This document shows positions 1 to 8,921 of a stretch of 64,000 bases of DNA, in pieces. The DNA is from G965207345 sp965207345 (GTDB lineage Bacteria > Pseudomonadota > Gammaproteobacteria > PS1 > Pseudothioglobaceae): positions 1,116,001 through 1,180,000 of the forward strand of contig OZ242280.1 in NCBI GenBank assembly GCA_965207345.1, written 5' to 3'. The position numbers and the translations under genes were made by a program. Numbering within the stretch: the stretch's first letter is position 1; each line of letters begins with the position of its first letter. The notes beneath the pieces were generated by a model. It was not told the DNA's origin. It saw only the letters and a program-made list of their open reading frames with translations, and did not search any database.

Positions 1-1491
1 TTCGCCTGCTGTAATTCCTTTGACAGGATGGAAAGAGAAAACACACATATCTGAGTAACGACAATTACCAACTCTAGATCCATCTTCATAAGTTGCACCA
101 AGTGCGTGTACAGCATCTTCAATGATAGATAGGTGATATTTTCTCCCAAGTGTTTTAATATGTTTCATATCACAAGCTAAGCCGGCAAAATGCACAGGAA
201 AAATAGCCTTGCTGTTTATGTTATTAGTAATCGCCTGTTCTAGTAATTTAGGGTTAATATTAAGTGTTTGCTTATCAATATCAACAAATATCGGCATTGC
301 TCCTGTATAAAGAGCGGCATTGCTGGTTGCAACAAAAGTATTAGGTGTTGTTATTACGCCATCACCTTTAGTTAGACCTAAGGCTAGTGATGTTAAATGT
401 AGAGCAGCTGTGCCGCTAGAAACTGCAATTGCATATTTTGCCCCAACATATTTTGCAATTTTTCTCTCAAATTCAAAAACTTTATTGCCTTGCGTAAGAA
501 CACCGCTAGATAATGTTTGTGTTACTGCTTTTATATCATCCTTATCAATATAATGTTGACCATAAGGAATGATATTAACAATGGCTTGGTCCTCAGTTTT
601 TTTATTAATTTCTTCTTGTTTAAGTTTTACAATCTGCTCTTCTAGACTAATAGGCAATTTTTTAATAGTTTGGCGAAGTTTAGCATTTGATAGGCTCATA
701 TCTTTTGGACGCTTTACTAAATTTATTTTTTTTTCAATTTGACTCCTAGTAATAAGATGGGTGTTTAATTTAAAAGCATTTGCAACCTTAATGCCAAATT
801 CATATTTTGATAAACGCTCACCACTGGTAACATTAAAAATTCCTTTAGCATCTAAATCAATAAGTTGATGGACACTCCTAACCAATTCAGCAATTAAAAT
901 TGGTGTATAAAATATGTCATCAAATAATTCAACGCCGTGGTCATTTCTCAGATTATTAATAATAAAATCACTAAAGGATTTGCGATAACTTGTACCCCAG
1001 CCAAAAAAATTACTGCGAATAATCAGTGCTTCTGGATTATTTCTTAGAATAAATTTCTCAGACATATATTTGGTTTTTCCATACACATTAATTGGCATAC
1101 AAGACTTTTCTTCTGATGCAAAAGAGGCATTACCAGCAAATAAATGATCAGTTGAAATATGAATGAGTTTAGCACCATAATCTTTACAGGCACGCGTAAC
1201 ATTTTTTGTGAGACCTACATTCACCTCTTTTGCTAATTTTGGATTTTTTGCACAAGTTTCAATATTTGTCATACCTGCTGTGTGTACCACATAATCAATA
1301 TTATTTTCTGCTAAGGTGCGCGTTATTTCTATTTTAGAATGCAGGGATAATTTAATTGTTTGCACACCAGAAAGTGTGATATTTTTTTGATGTAGTGTCA
1401 GAATAACACAGTGTTTTTTTTTAATTAAATTTGCCCAATTTATTGCTAAAAGACCTGAACCGCCTGTGATTAAAATATTTTTTTTTTGCAT
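1..1491 (-). CDS. RmlD-like reductase fused to PseC-like aminotransferase (3' end cut by window edge)
   Basis: One uninterrupted frame of 497 codons runs from an ATG at 1491 to the window edge, so the C-terminus is missing. Residues about 1-285 are a Rossmann short-chain reductase of the dTDP-4-dehydrorhamnose reductase type: a glycine-rich NAD(P) loop near residues 9-15, an STD motif at 113-115, and the catalytic pair Tyr137/Lys141 in YGKTK. A charged linker (about 286-306) leads into a DegT/PseC-type PLP aminotransferase with SSGTAAL at 358-364, IIEDA at 456-460 and the likely PLP lysine Lys491, six residues before the edge. PseC is known to aminate C4 of the PseB product, and pseB lies 38 bases upstream on the same strand. 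Both domains would use a 4-keto sugar. I find no frameshift: hand translation gives exactly the codon count the coordinates require. The joint function is inferred. Confidence 0.88.
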   Translation of the reverse strand, partial: MQKKNILITGGSGLLAINWANLIKKKHCVILTLHQKNITLSGVQTIKLSLHSKIEITRTLAENNIDYVVHTAGMTNIETCAKNPKLAKEVNVGLTKNVTRACKDYGAKLIHISTDHLFAGNASFASEEKSCMPINVYGKTKYMSEKFILRNNPEALIIRSNFFGWGTSYRKSFSDFIINNLRNDHGVELFDDIFYTPILIAELVRSVHQLIDLDAKGIFNVTSGERLSKYEFGIKVANAFKLNTHLITRSQIEKKINLVKRPKDMSLSNAKLRQTIKKLPISLEEQIVKLKQEEINKKTEDQAIVNIIPYGQHYIDKDDIKAVTQTLSSGVLTQGNKVFEFERKIAKYVGAKYAIAVSSGTAALHLTSLALGLTKGDGVITTPNTFVATSNAALYTGAMPIFVDIDKQTLNINPKLLEQAITNNINSKAIFPVHFAGLACDMKHIKTLGRKYHLSIIEDAVHALGATYEDGSRVGNCRYSDMCVFSFHPVKGITAGE

Positions 1492-1529
1492 ATCATAAAA
1501 TAAGAAAAACTAATCTCACTGAAGAAAAA

Positions 1530-2528
1530 CTAAATAGAAGAAATTTTATGTGCATTTTTTTTAAGCCAAGCACTTAAATCTAGGGCGTGCATCCAATCTT
1601 TATTTTTGTTAGAAATATAAACAAAGTCGTCTGTAACTTTATTTCCACCTTTGTGACGCTTAGAATCTAATGACCAATCATAAATTGCAGGCAGAATTTT
1701 GAAATGATGTGCATATTCATAAGTGTAAGGAGCATCTTCTGTGCCAATCATTTGTTCGTGAATTTTTTCACCTGCGCGTACACCAATAATGTGGTGCTTA
1801 GCCTCTGGTGCCACAGCTTTAGCAATATCAGTAATTAACATGGAGGGGATTTTTTTAACATAAATTTCACCACCAAACATATCATCAAAAGTATGCCAAA
1901 CTAGTTTAATAGCTTGCTCTAAACTAATCATAAAACGTGTCATTCTTATATCAGTGATGGGTAATTTTCCTGTATGTTTAAGCGATAAAAAAAATGGAAT
2001 AACTGAACCACGTGAACCTATAACATTTCCATAACGCACCACAGAAAAACGCGTACTGTGACTTCCGGCATAGGCATTAGCAGCGACAAATAATTTATCA
2101 GAGGCAAGTTTAGTTGCACCGTAAAGATTAATAGGATTACTTGCTTTATCGGTAGAAAGGGCAACGACGCGTTTTACTTTAGCGTCAATGCACGCATCAA
2201 TTAAATTTGTTGCACCATTAATATTTGTTTTGACACATTCAATTGGATTATATTCAGCAGTTGGAACAATTTTAGTTGCCGCAGCGTGCAAGACGTAATC
2301 TATGCCATCAAGACAACGTGCTAAGCGATTTTTATCACGCACATCACCAATCATAAAACGCACGCGTTTATCATGTTGGTAATGATTCGCCATTTCCCAT
2401 TGTTTCATTTCATCACGGGAGTAAACAATAATTTGTCTAGGCTGATATTTTTTAAGTGTCATTGGAATAAAGCTATGACCAAATGAGCCTGTGCCACCTG
2501 TGATTAAAATTGAAGAATGAGTAAGCAT
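1530..2528 (-). CDS. pseB: UDP-N-acetylglucosamine 4,6-dehydratase (inverting)
   Basis: This 332-residue protein has the length and features of PseB, which dehydrates and C5-epimerises UDP-GlcNAc to the 4-keto-6-deoxy-L-arabino sugar, the first step towards pseudaminic acid. The glycine-rich NADP loop is at residues 10-17, followed by the family motif SRDEMKQ (37-43), the S/TDK motif at 125-128 and the active-site Tyr136/Lys140 in YGATK. A tyrosine at this place separates inverting PseB enzymes from the PglF/WbpM group, which has Met; the PglF-like gene at 10547 shows that Met. The next gene downstream carries the PseC-like domain, so the two probably act in sequence. PseH, PseG, PseI and PseF are not in the window and may lie beyond the left edge. 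Confidence 0.92.
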   Translation of the reverse strand: MLTHSSILITGGTGSFGHSFIPMTLKKYQPRQIIVYSRDEMKQWEMANHYQHDKRVRFMIGDVRDKNRLARCLDGIDYVLHAAATKIVPTAEYNPIECVKTNINGATNLIDACIDAKVKRVVALSTDKASNPINLYGATKLASDKLFVAANAYAGSHSTRFSVVRYGNVIGSRGSVIPFFLSLKHTGKLPITDIRMTRFMISLEQAIKLVWHTFDDMFGGEIYVKKIPSMLITDIAKAVAPEAKHHIIGVRAGEKIHEQMIGTEDAPYTYEYAHHFKILPAIYDWSLDSKRHKGGNKVTDDFVYISNKNKDWMHALDLSAWLKKNAHKISSI

Positions 2529-2591
2529 AAGATTAAGATTTTTATAGCAAGAATATTTTATTTTATCTGGAATTGTGGTAATGTTAAAAAA

Positions 2592-3515
2592 TTAAACCAC
2601 GATTTTTTGCTTCCTACCATCTTTAATGCCTGCTAAATAACCAGCTACTGGTTTGAATGTTTTATATTTTACCATCAATACTAAAGACTCTAAAAACCAA
2701 CATATAAGTATTAAAGTTAGTCCACGTTTTGCACCATGCTGGTTTGCTCTTTTTTTATAAAATATAAACCCATCTATAAGTTTTTGATAGTGTTTTAGAT
2801 AAAAATCTGGACGCGTATTTTGGACCATCCAATGCTCTAGTTTTGCTTTTGTATTGATATAAAAGTGTGCGCCATAGATTCTAGCTGCTCGGTCTGAATA
2901 ATCTGTATCTTCAAAATAGTGCAAATTATTTTTATCAAAAGGTACGGTGTGTAGAATCTCTTTTCGCCAAGCGGAAGTACCACCAGAAAGAAGGCGGCAA
3001 GGGATGAGTGTATCCGCATTAGATTTAATATTTGCCAGTAATTGTGGACGTGGATCAGCAAAAATTCCGCGAAAACAAAAGTAGCGTGTATACCTATAAA
3101 AAAAAGTTTGTGTTTGTTTAGATGGATTTGTAATAATACCCATAGTGCCAAACACATTTTTATTTTGCCAAAAAGCATTGGCAATTTCTTTTAAATAATT
3201 TTTATCCAAAACCGTATCATCATCTAAAAAACAAATAATATCACTACAAGCGGATTTTACGCCAATAGATTTTGCTTGAACTAAGCCATTAAAAGATGAA
3301 TCATGGATGTAGTTTAATTTAATATTATTTTGTTTTTCTAATAAATTATAAACAATATTTTTTGTATCATCATTAGCACTTTGGTCTACAACAATTAGCT
3401 CATCTGGTGCTCTGCTTTGCGTTAGAATTGAAAGAAGTAGTCGCGTTATATCTTTGGGCCTATTGAGAGTTGGCAGAATAACACTAAGAGTTAATTTATT
3501 TTCGCTAACTATCAT
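2592..3515 (-). CDS. GT2-family glycosyltransferase
   Basis: The 307-residue protein begins with the GT-A nucleotide-binding signature of family 2 (VILPTLNRP, about residues 12-20) and has the VVDQSANDDT strand-loop near 42-51 and the metal-binding FLDDDT motif near residue 96. A later ED pair (YFEDTDY, near 203) matches the usual catalytic base region. No membrane anchor is obvious apart from a weakly hydrophobic stretch near residues 266-283. It is the first gene of the minus-strand sugar block and diverges from the GT4 gene at 3809. It probably adds one sugar to a lipid-linked glycan; donor and acceptor cannot be read from the sequence. Confidence 0.83.
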   Translation of the reverse strand: MIVSENKLTLSVILPTLNRPKDITRLLLSILTQSRAPDELIVVDQSANDDTKNIVYNLLEKQNNIKLNYIHDSSFNGLVQAKSIGVKSACSDIICFLDDDTVLDKNYLKEIANAFWQNKNVFGTMGIITNPSKQTQTFFYRYTRYFCFRGIFADPRPQLLANIKSNADTLIPCRLLSGGTSAWRKEILHTVPFDKNNLHYFEDTDYSDRAARIYGAHFYINTKAKLEHWMVQNTRPDFYLKHYQKLIDGFIFYKKRANQHGAKRGLTLILICWFLESLVLMVKYKTFKPVAGYLAGIKDGRKQKIVV

Positions 3516-3760
3516 TTTGTATGGTATCTTTATAGCAAACTTTAATGAATTTACTAAGGTGAAAAAATCATCATTATAGCTACTATCTTCAGTTTATTGT
3601 TAAATTTTAGGTAAGATTTAATTAGTAATAAAACAAAATTATCAATTATTTTGTGAGTATTCTGATGTTAAGAAATAATTAAAATTTATCAAAATAACTA
3701 AGAAGAGAATGAGCTTTTGTTTTATTTGTTTTTGCATCGGGAGTAAGCATATTTTGAGTA

Positions 3761-3766
3761 TATAAT
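3761..3766 (+). promoter_or_regulatory. candidate -10 box for the GT4/galE operon
   Basis: A perfect TATAAT lies 42 bases upstream of the ATG at 3809, in the 293-base spacer between divergent sugar genes. I see no good -35 element at 16-18 bases spacing, so this is only a candidate. The rest of 3516-3808 is AT-rich and holds no gene that I can support. Confidence 0.3.
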
Positions 3767-3808
3767 GATTTTTTATTTTTTGCTTGATTTAAAACGCAAA
3801 GTTAGTTT

Positions 3809-4927
3809 ATGAAAAACCTTTGTATTGTCGTTAGTGTAGCTGCTTTTATTGAATCATTTATGCTGGAGAATTTAAAGCATTTAAGCCAAAATTTTAACCT
3901 TACTATCATTAGTAGTGATAAAGTAGATTTTGGTAAAAATTCGCAATTTTCTTGCAAAACAAAGTGCATTAATATAGTAAGGAAAATCAATCTTTTTTAT
4001 GATATTAAAGCAATTTATTTACTATTTAAGTATTTTAAAAACCAGCATTTTGATTTAGTATTATCACTCACACCTAAGGCAGGCTTACTTGGGATTATTG
4101 CAGCATTTTTAGCAGGTGTTCAGCTTAGAGTGCACTGTTTTACTGGACAAGTTTGGGCAAGTAAATTTTTTGTATTTAGGAATTTTTTGAAATTTTTTGA
4201 TAAGATTGTTGTTTATTTTGCAACCGATGTTTTAGTAGATGGCAAGGCACAGTGGAAATTTTTAATTCAAGAAAAAATTATTACGCGGTCAAATAGTCGT
4301 TACATTTCACTGGTTGGTATTGATTTTGCAAAATTTAAATCGCGTCCAGATGTTCGCAAAGCATTGTTAAAAAAATATCATTTGTCGTCAAAACATTTGG
4401 TTTTTATGTTCTTAGGCCGTATTAATAAAGATAAAGGCATTTTAGATCTAATAGCGGTGATGGAAAAATTATCTGCTATACACCAACATCTTGTATTATT
4501 TTTAGTCGGTAGTGATGAAGAGGCAATAATCAAGCAATCCAGAGAATATTTGGCTACAAAAAATATCATAAGAATAAGCCATACAAAATCACCAGAACTT
4601 ATTTTAAATATTGCAAATGTGCTGGTTTTACCGAGCTATCGCGAAGGTTCTTCTGTAGTAATTTTAGAGGCGGCAGCAATGAAAATTCCAAGCGTTGCTT
4701 CTGACATATATGGTGTTAAAAATATGATTATTAACAACGAAACAGGATTGTTACATCAAATGCGAAATTGTGATGATATGGCAGAAGTTTATTGTAAATT
4801 AATATGCAATTCAGCCCTTATTAAATTGCTGGGTGAAAATGCTTATGATTTTGTCATAAATCATTTTGATACGCGTAAAACCGCAAATTTTTTTGCTCAG
4901 TTTTTTACGGATTTAGTGCAGCATTAA
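3809..4927 (+). CDS. GT4-family glycosyltransferase (PglA-like)
   Basis: The 372-residue protein is a GT-B glycosyltransferase. Its C-terminal half has the family-4 donor-binding features: a FLGRINKDKGI strand-loop (about residues 198-208), a PSYREGSS turn and the E-x7-E motif (REGSSVVILEA, about 275-285). The N-terminal half has the acceptor-domain pattern seen in PglA/WbpH-type enzymes (TPKAGLLG near 90, then a FTGQVWA stretch). These enzymes add the second sugar to an undecaprenyl-diphosphate-linked aminosugar, which fits the phosphoglycosyltransferase two genes downstream. The assignment to GT4 is firm; the exact sugar is inferred from context. Confidence 0.83.
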   Translation: MKNLCIVVSVAAFIESFMLENLKHLSQNFNLTIISSDKVDFGKNSQFSCKTKCINIVRKINLFYDIKAIYLLFKYFKNQHFDLVLSLTPKAGLLGIIAAFLAGVQLRVHCFTGQVWASKFFVFRNFLKFFDKIVVYFATDVLVDGKAQWKFLIQEKIITRSNSRYISLVGIDFAKFKSRPDVRKALLKKYHLSSKHLVFMFLGRINKDKGILDLIAVMEKLSAIHQHLVLFLVGSDEEAIIKQSREYLATKNIIRISHTKSPELILNIANVLVLPSYREGSSVVILEAAAMKIPSVASDIYGVKNMIINNETGLLHQMRNCDDMAEVYCKLICNSALIKLLGENAYDFVINHFDTRKTANFFAQFFTDLVQH

Positions 4928-4985
4928 AAAATAGGCTTTTGATTTAAAATTTTGTAAAAAGTAAACATACTGTTTGCAATAAATA

Positions 4986-5999
4986 ATGGAAATTTTACTA
5001 ACAGGCGGTGCAGGGTATATTGGTAGCCATACTTGCATTGAATTATTAAATGCAGGTTATCAAGTGATTGTAATTGATAATCTTAGCAACTCTTCACCTG
5101 TTTCACTTCAGCGCGTTAAGAAAATTACAGCAAAAAATATTGTTTTTTATCAAGCAGATATTCGCGATAAAAATGCACTGGTAAAAATTTTTACCAGGCA
5201 TAAAATAAAAGCAGTGATTCATTTTGCAGGTTTAAAATCAGTGGCAAATTCAGTACATATGCCCCTTGATTATTTTGATAATAATGTGCTGGGTGCAATT
5301 TATTTGTGTGAAGTGATGACACAATTTCATTGTAAAAATATTATCTTTAGCTCATCTGCAACAGTTTATGGCGCAAATAAAAATAATCCGCTAACAGAAA
5401 AAACACCGCTTGCCGCAATTAATCCTTACGGTAAAAGTAAATGGATGGTTGAAGAAATTTTACAAGATTTATATCAATCCGATAAAAATTGGCATATTAG
5501 TATATTGCGTTATTTTAATCCTGTTGGTGCGCATAAAAGCGGTTTAATAGGCGAAATGCCAACAGGCACACCAAATAATTTAATGCCATATATGGCACAA
5601 GTTGCTATGGGTAAACGCAAGCAGCTTTACATTTTTGGTGATGATTATGATACCAAAGATGGCACTGGCGTTAGAGATTATATTCACGTGGTTGATTTAG
5701 CAAAAGGGCATATTAAAGCATTAGCACTTAGCATGAAAAAGGCGCAAATACTGATTTTAAATTTGGGGACAGGTAGAGGATATTCTGTATTTGAAGTGCT
5801 TAGAACTTTTGAAAAAGTTTCAAAAAAAAATATTTGTTATAAAGTTGTTGCTAGAAGAACAGGTGATGTTGCCACACATTTTGCAAATGTAACGCTTGCC
5901 TTTGAAATACTTAATTGGCGCACACAGTTTGAGCTTTCTGATATGTGTCTAGATACTTGGCGCTGGCAAGTGCAAAATCCAAATGGTTATTTAAAATGA
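4986..5999 (+). CDS. galE: UDP-glucose/UDP-GlcNAc 4-epimerase
   Basis: GalE interconverts UDP-glucose and UDP-galactose, or the N-acetyl forms. The 337-residue length is typical. Visible are the NAD loop GGAGYIGSH (residues 7-15), the DNLSNSS strand end, SSSATVYG near residue 122 with the catalytic Ser, and YGKSK with the catalytic Tyr/Lys near 148-152. The GVRDYIHVVDLAKGH motif near 228 is also characteristic. It sits in the glycan operon, and its stop codon overlaps the start of the following phosphoglycosyltransferase gene (ATGA), so the two are translationally coupled. It probably supplies the galacto-configured donor for the neighbouring transferases. Confidence 0.94.
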   Translation: MEILLTGGAGYIGSHTCIELLNAGYQVIVIDNLSNSSPVSLQRVKKITAKNIVFYQADIRDKNALVKIFTRHKIKAVIHFAGLKSVANSVHMPLDYFDNNVLGAIYLCEVMTQFHCKNIIFSSSATVYGANKNNPLTEKTPLAAINPYGKSKWMVEEILQDLYQSDKNWHISILRYFNPVGAHKSGLIGEMPTGTPNNLMPYMAQVAMGKRKQLYIFGDDYDTKDGTGVRDYIHVVDLAKGHIKALALSMKKAQILILNLGTGRGYSVFEVLRTFEKVSKKNICYKVVARRTGDVATHFANVTLAFEILNWRTQFELSDMCLDTWRWQVQNPNGYLK

Positions 6000-6574
6000 A
6001 TAGATTAATAGCACTAATTTTTATTATTTTACTGATACCAATTTATTTTATTTTATCTTTGTTGATTTATATCACTAGTGGAAAACCTATTATTTTCAAA
6101 CAAAGGAGGCCTGGTAAAAATGGTAAAATTTTTGTACTATACAAATTTAGAACAATGTCACATAAACATACTGGTAATGTAGAATTACATGCAGACAAAA
6201 AACGTATCAGTGCATTTGGATATTTTATGCGCACCTATAGTTTAGATGAATTAGCAACGCTTTTTAATGTGTTAAAGGGTGATATGGCTTTTGTGGGACC
6301 GCGTCCTTTACTCCCTGAATATTTACCGCTTTATTCTAAAGAACAACGAAGACGACATGAGGTTACGCCTGGCATAACAGGCTTAGCACAAGTGTGCGGA
6401 AGAAATATACTTACCTGGGAAGAGAAATTTAAACTAGATATCTACTATATTGATAATAGATCATTTTGGCTGGATATTAAAATTTTATTGCTCACGATTA
6501 AAACTGTTTTTAAACGTGAAGGCATTTCTGCTGATGGATATGCAACAATGCCGCCTTTCAAGGGCAGCAAATAG
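5996..6574 (+). CDS. monotopic phosphoglycosyltransferase (PglC/WbaP-type)
   Basis: The 193-residue protein has one N-terminal hydrophobic segment (about residues 4-26) followed by the bacterial sugar-transferase core: KQRRPGKNGKIF, FRTM, a conserved DELATLFNVLKGDMAFVGPRPLL stretch around residues 82-104, and PGITGLAQV. Such enzymes move sugar-1-phosphate from a UDP-sugar to undecaprenyl phosphate at the inner membrane, which begins glycan assembly. I chose the ATG at 5996 because it overlaps the galE stop as ATGA and places the membrane segment at the N-terminus; a start 17 codons upstream would lie inside galE. The small size matches PglC rather than full-length WbaP. With the PglF-like and DegT genes downstream, a bacillosamine-like substrate is plausible. 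Confidence 0.9.
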   Translation: MNRLIALIFIILLIPIYFILSLLIYITSGKPIIFKQRRPGKNGKIFVLYKFRTMSHKHTGNVELHADKKRISAFGYFMRTYSLDELATLFNVLKGDMAFVGPRPLLPEYLPLYSKEQRRRHEVTPGITGLAQVCGRNILTWEEKFKLDIYYIDNRSFWLDIKILLLTIKTVFKREGISADGYATMPPFKGSK

Positions 6575-6598
6575 GTTATTAAAAAATTTAAGAAAATT

Positions 6599-8212
6599 GT
6601 GGCAAATAAAATTGCATTTTTATCTAACATTACTACCAAACCCTTTGATAGATATTTAAAATCTTATCGATGTAAACATTTTAACATTGGCACAATTGCA
6701 CAAACTTTAAGCAAAAAAATAACGATAGATTATTTACTGATATTATTAGATGATAAATATTATTTTCACGATGAATTCATGCAAGACAGGTATGCAGAAA
6801 AAGCACTGACAAAATTTGCTCAATTAAAAATATGGCTTGCAAATTTTCGTGCGCGTAATAGTTGTAAAATTTTATTTTTTAATGTAGATAGAGCATTTAT
6901 TAATATCAATACTAAGCGCAATATAGCTGATTATCAAAAACTTATGAAACTCAATTTAGCCATTGAAAGGCTTAGTGAGATAGCCGATGTTGTTATTATT
7001 AATTTATTCCATTTAGCGCATTATTTTGGAAGACATAATTTTTATAATCTCAATAATAACTTTTTATTTCAAACGCCATTTACTAAACTTGCATTTGAGA
7101 TTATTGCTAAAGAAATAGACAAAAAAATTCATTTGTTTAATTTAGTGCGAAAAAAAGTTATTGTGCTGGATGGTGATAATACACTTTGGGGCGGAATTAT
7201 TGGCGAAGATGGATTAGAAGGTATTATGGTTGATGAAAATTATCCAGGAATTGTCTATCGTCATTTTCAAATGCAGATGAAATATTTGAAAGAGAGCGGA
7301 ATTTTGCTTGCATTGGTTAGTAAAAATAATCAATACGAAGTTCAAGAGATTTTTGATACAAAAAATATGCCACTTACTTGGGATGATTTTGTAGTAAAAA
7401 AGATTAATTGGCGCCCAAAAAGTGAAAATATTCGCTTACTTGCAAAGGAATTAAATATTTCTCTGGAGAGTATTATTTTTTTTGATGATAGCGATTTTGA
7501 ATGTACAGAGGTCAGTAAAATACTTGGTATTGATACAGTTAAAATTAATACTGATAATGTGTTGGAAAATTTAGCTTTAATTGAGAGTATTACCTCATTA
7601 CATAGCCTTTATATCACCAAAGAGGATACGCAGAAATTTAAACAATATAAAACAGAACAAAAACGAAAAGAAATAGAACATACTTTTTCCTCTATTGAAG
7701 ATTATTTGCCTAGTGTGCAAATGAAATTAACTTATTGTTTAAATGATAGGAGGCATATTATAAGAATTACGCAACTTATTAATAAAACTAATCAATTTAA
7801 TTTAACAACGCAACGTTATAGCGAAAAAGAAGTTTCATTGATGCTGGAAAAAAATAAAGTATTTGCGTTTTGGCTATCTGATAAATTTGGTGATATGGGT
7901 CTTATTTCAGTTGTCATTATTAAAGAGGATAAGAGTGCCAATGAAATAGACACTTTTTTAATCAGCTGTCGTGTTTTAGGACGTGGTGTTGAACAAAAAA
8001 TTTTGTATCTTGTTAGTCGTGATATTAATTTAAATAGCAAGAAACCACTAAAGGCAAAATATATAAAAACAAAAAAAAATGTACAAGTTGAAAATTTTTA
8101 TGAACAGATGGGTTTTGAGTTAATAACAGACAGTGATACTATAAAAATATATAAGTGCACTAAACAAATCCCTAATATTAATTATATTACTGAGGCAACA
8201 ACTCAAAAATAA
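6599..8212 (+). CDS. FkbH-like HAD-IIIC family protein (glyceryl-ACP formation type)
   Basis: This 537-residue protein has the FkbH plan: an N-terminal domain (1-170), a HAD-IIIC catalytic domain with the nucleophile motif DGDNTLWGG (191-199), and a C-terminal GNAT-like domain (about 375-530, with SCRVLGRGVEQKIL near 457-470). FkbH proteins take the three-carbon unit of 1,3-bisphosphoglycerate, remove phosphate and load glycerate onto an acyl carrier protein. The ACP gene follows after four bases, which strongly supports that role. The start is GTG at 6599, 24 bases after the previous stop. In this locus the glyceryl group would probably go onto an amino sugar; that last step is inference. 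Confidence 0.86.
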   Translation: MANKIAFLSNITTKPFDRYLKSYRCKHFNIGTIAQTLSKKITIDYLLILLDDKYYFHDEFMQDRYAEKALTKFAQLKIWLANFRARNSCKILFFNVDRAFININTKRNIADYQKLMKLNLAIERLSEIADVVIINLFHLAHYFGRHNFYNLNNNFLFQTPFTKLAFEIIAKEIDKKIHLFNLVRKKVIVLDGDNTLWGGIIGEDGLEGIMVDENYPGIVYRHFQMQMKYLKESGILLALVSKNNQYEVQEIFDTKNMPLTWDDFVVKKINWRPKSENIRLLAKELNISLESIIFFDDSDFECTEVSKILGIDTVKINTDNVLENLALIESITSLHSLYITKEDTQKFKQYKTEQKRKEIEHTFSSIEDYLPSVQMKLTYCLNDRRHIIRITQLINKTNQFNLTTQRYSEKEVSLMLEKNKVFAFWLSDKFGDMGLISVVIIKEDKSANEIDTFLISCRVLGRGVEQKILYLVSRDINLNSKKPLKAKYIKTKKNVQVENFYEQMGFELITDSDTIKIYKCTKQIPNINYITEATTQK

Positions 8213-8216
8213 CTAA

Positions 8217-8513
8217 ATGATGGAAGAAATTATACGCGCTGCTATTGCAAGTATTAATGAAGATTTAGAGTCTAAAGCACTTACTAATTTAGATAAACAG
8301 AGTGCGTTGTTTGAACATTTAGATTCAGTTAGTTTGTTGAATTTAATTCTTGAGCTTGAGGATAGATTGCAACAAAAATATGGATACTATGTTCAAATTG
8401 CAGATGAAGATGTAATGAATACTGTAAATACACCTTTTAAAAATGTGTATTCTTTAAGTAAATTTTTGCAAGAAAAAGTACGTGGGGAAAATAAAAAATT
8501 GGGAAAAAATTAG
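8217..8513 (+). CDS. acyl carrier protein, partner of the FkbH-like protein
   Basis: This acidic, helical 98-residue protein has the phosphopantetheine attachment motif LDSVSLL, with the modified serine predicted at Ser37. It lacks the highly conserved DSLD form of fatty-acid AcpP, as is usual for specialised carrier proteins. It begins four bases after the FkbH-like gene, so the two are almost certainly co-translated and the ACP probably carries the glyceryl group that FkbH loads. ATG codons at 8217 and 8220 are equally possible starts. Confidence 0.85.
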   Translation: MMEEIIRAAIASINEDLESKALTNLDKQSALFEHLDSVSLLNLILELEDRLQQKYGYYVQIADEDVMNTVNTPFKNVYSLSKFLQEKVRGENKKLGKN

Positions 8514-8522
8514 GGGTTTTCA

Positions 8523-8909
8523 TTGAAAATACACCATATTGGCTATGTGGTTGATAGTATTGATAATTATCGGAAAAATTTAATAAGCAGTGAAGTTTTG
8601 AGGCGCGTTTATGATAAATTTCAAAAAGCACATTTAGCTTTAATCAATTATGACAATATATATATTGAGTTGATTGAGCCAATAAGTAGTAAATCACTAA
8701 CTTATTATTTTTTAAAAAAGCATAAAGATAGTTATCATCACTTATGTTATGTCATAAATTCTAAGAAAGAAGCAGAAGATATTATACGTATTAAACGCAT
8801 GGTTAAAATCTTAGATTTTGTTTATGCACCGCTACTTGAAGCAGAAGTGAGTTTCGCTTATAGTAGAAATAAGGAAATAATAGAATTTGCACTTTCTCCA
8901 AAAATATAA
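8523..8909 (+). CDS. VOC-superfamily (glyoxalase/epimerase-like) protein
   Basis: The 128-residue protein opens with the VOC pattern KIHHIGYVVDSID, where the His of HHIG is the usual metal ligand, and has a matching YIELIEP strand (near residue 50, Glu ligand) and HHLCY (about 73-77), as in methylmalonyl-CoA epimerase-like proteins. The start is TTG at 8523, ten bases after the ACP gene. Its place behind FkbH and ACP suggests that it acts on the carrier-bound acyl group or on the resulting sugar. No precise reaction can be assigned. Confidence 0.7.
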   Translation: MKIHHIGYVVDSIDNYRKNLISSEVLRRVYDKFQKAHLALINYDNIYIELIEPISSKSLTYYFLKKHKDSYHHLCYVINSKKEAEDIIRIKRMVKILDFVYAPLLEAEVSFAYSRNKEIIEFALSPKI

Positions 8910-8921
8910 TAAAAAGCTAAT

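Noticed and set aside
1..1491. The fusion might be two adjacent genes with a frameshift hidden in the join.
   Set aside because: The translation from 1491 to the edge has exactly 497 codons with no stop, and both domains read in the same phase.
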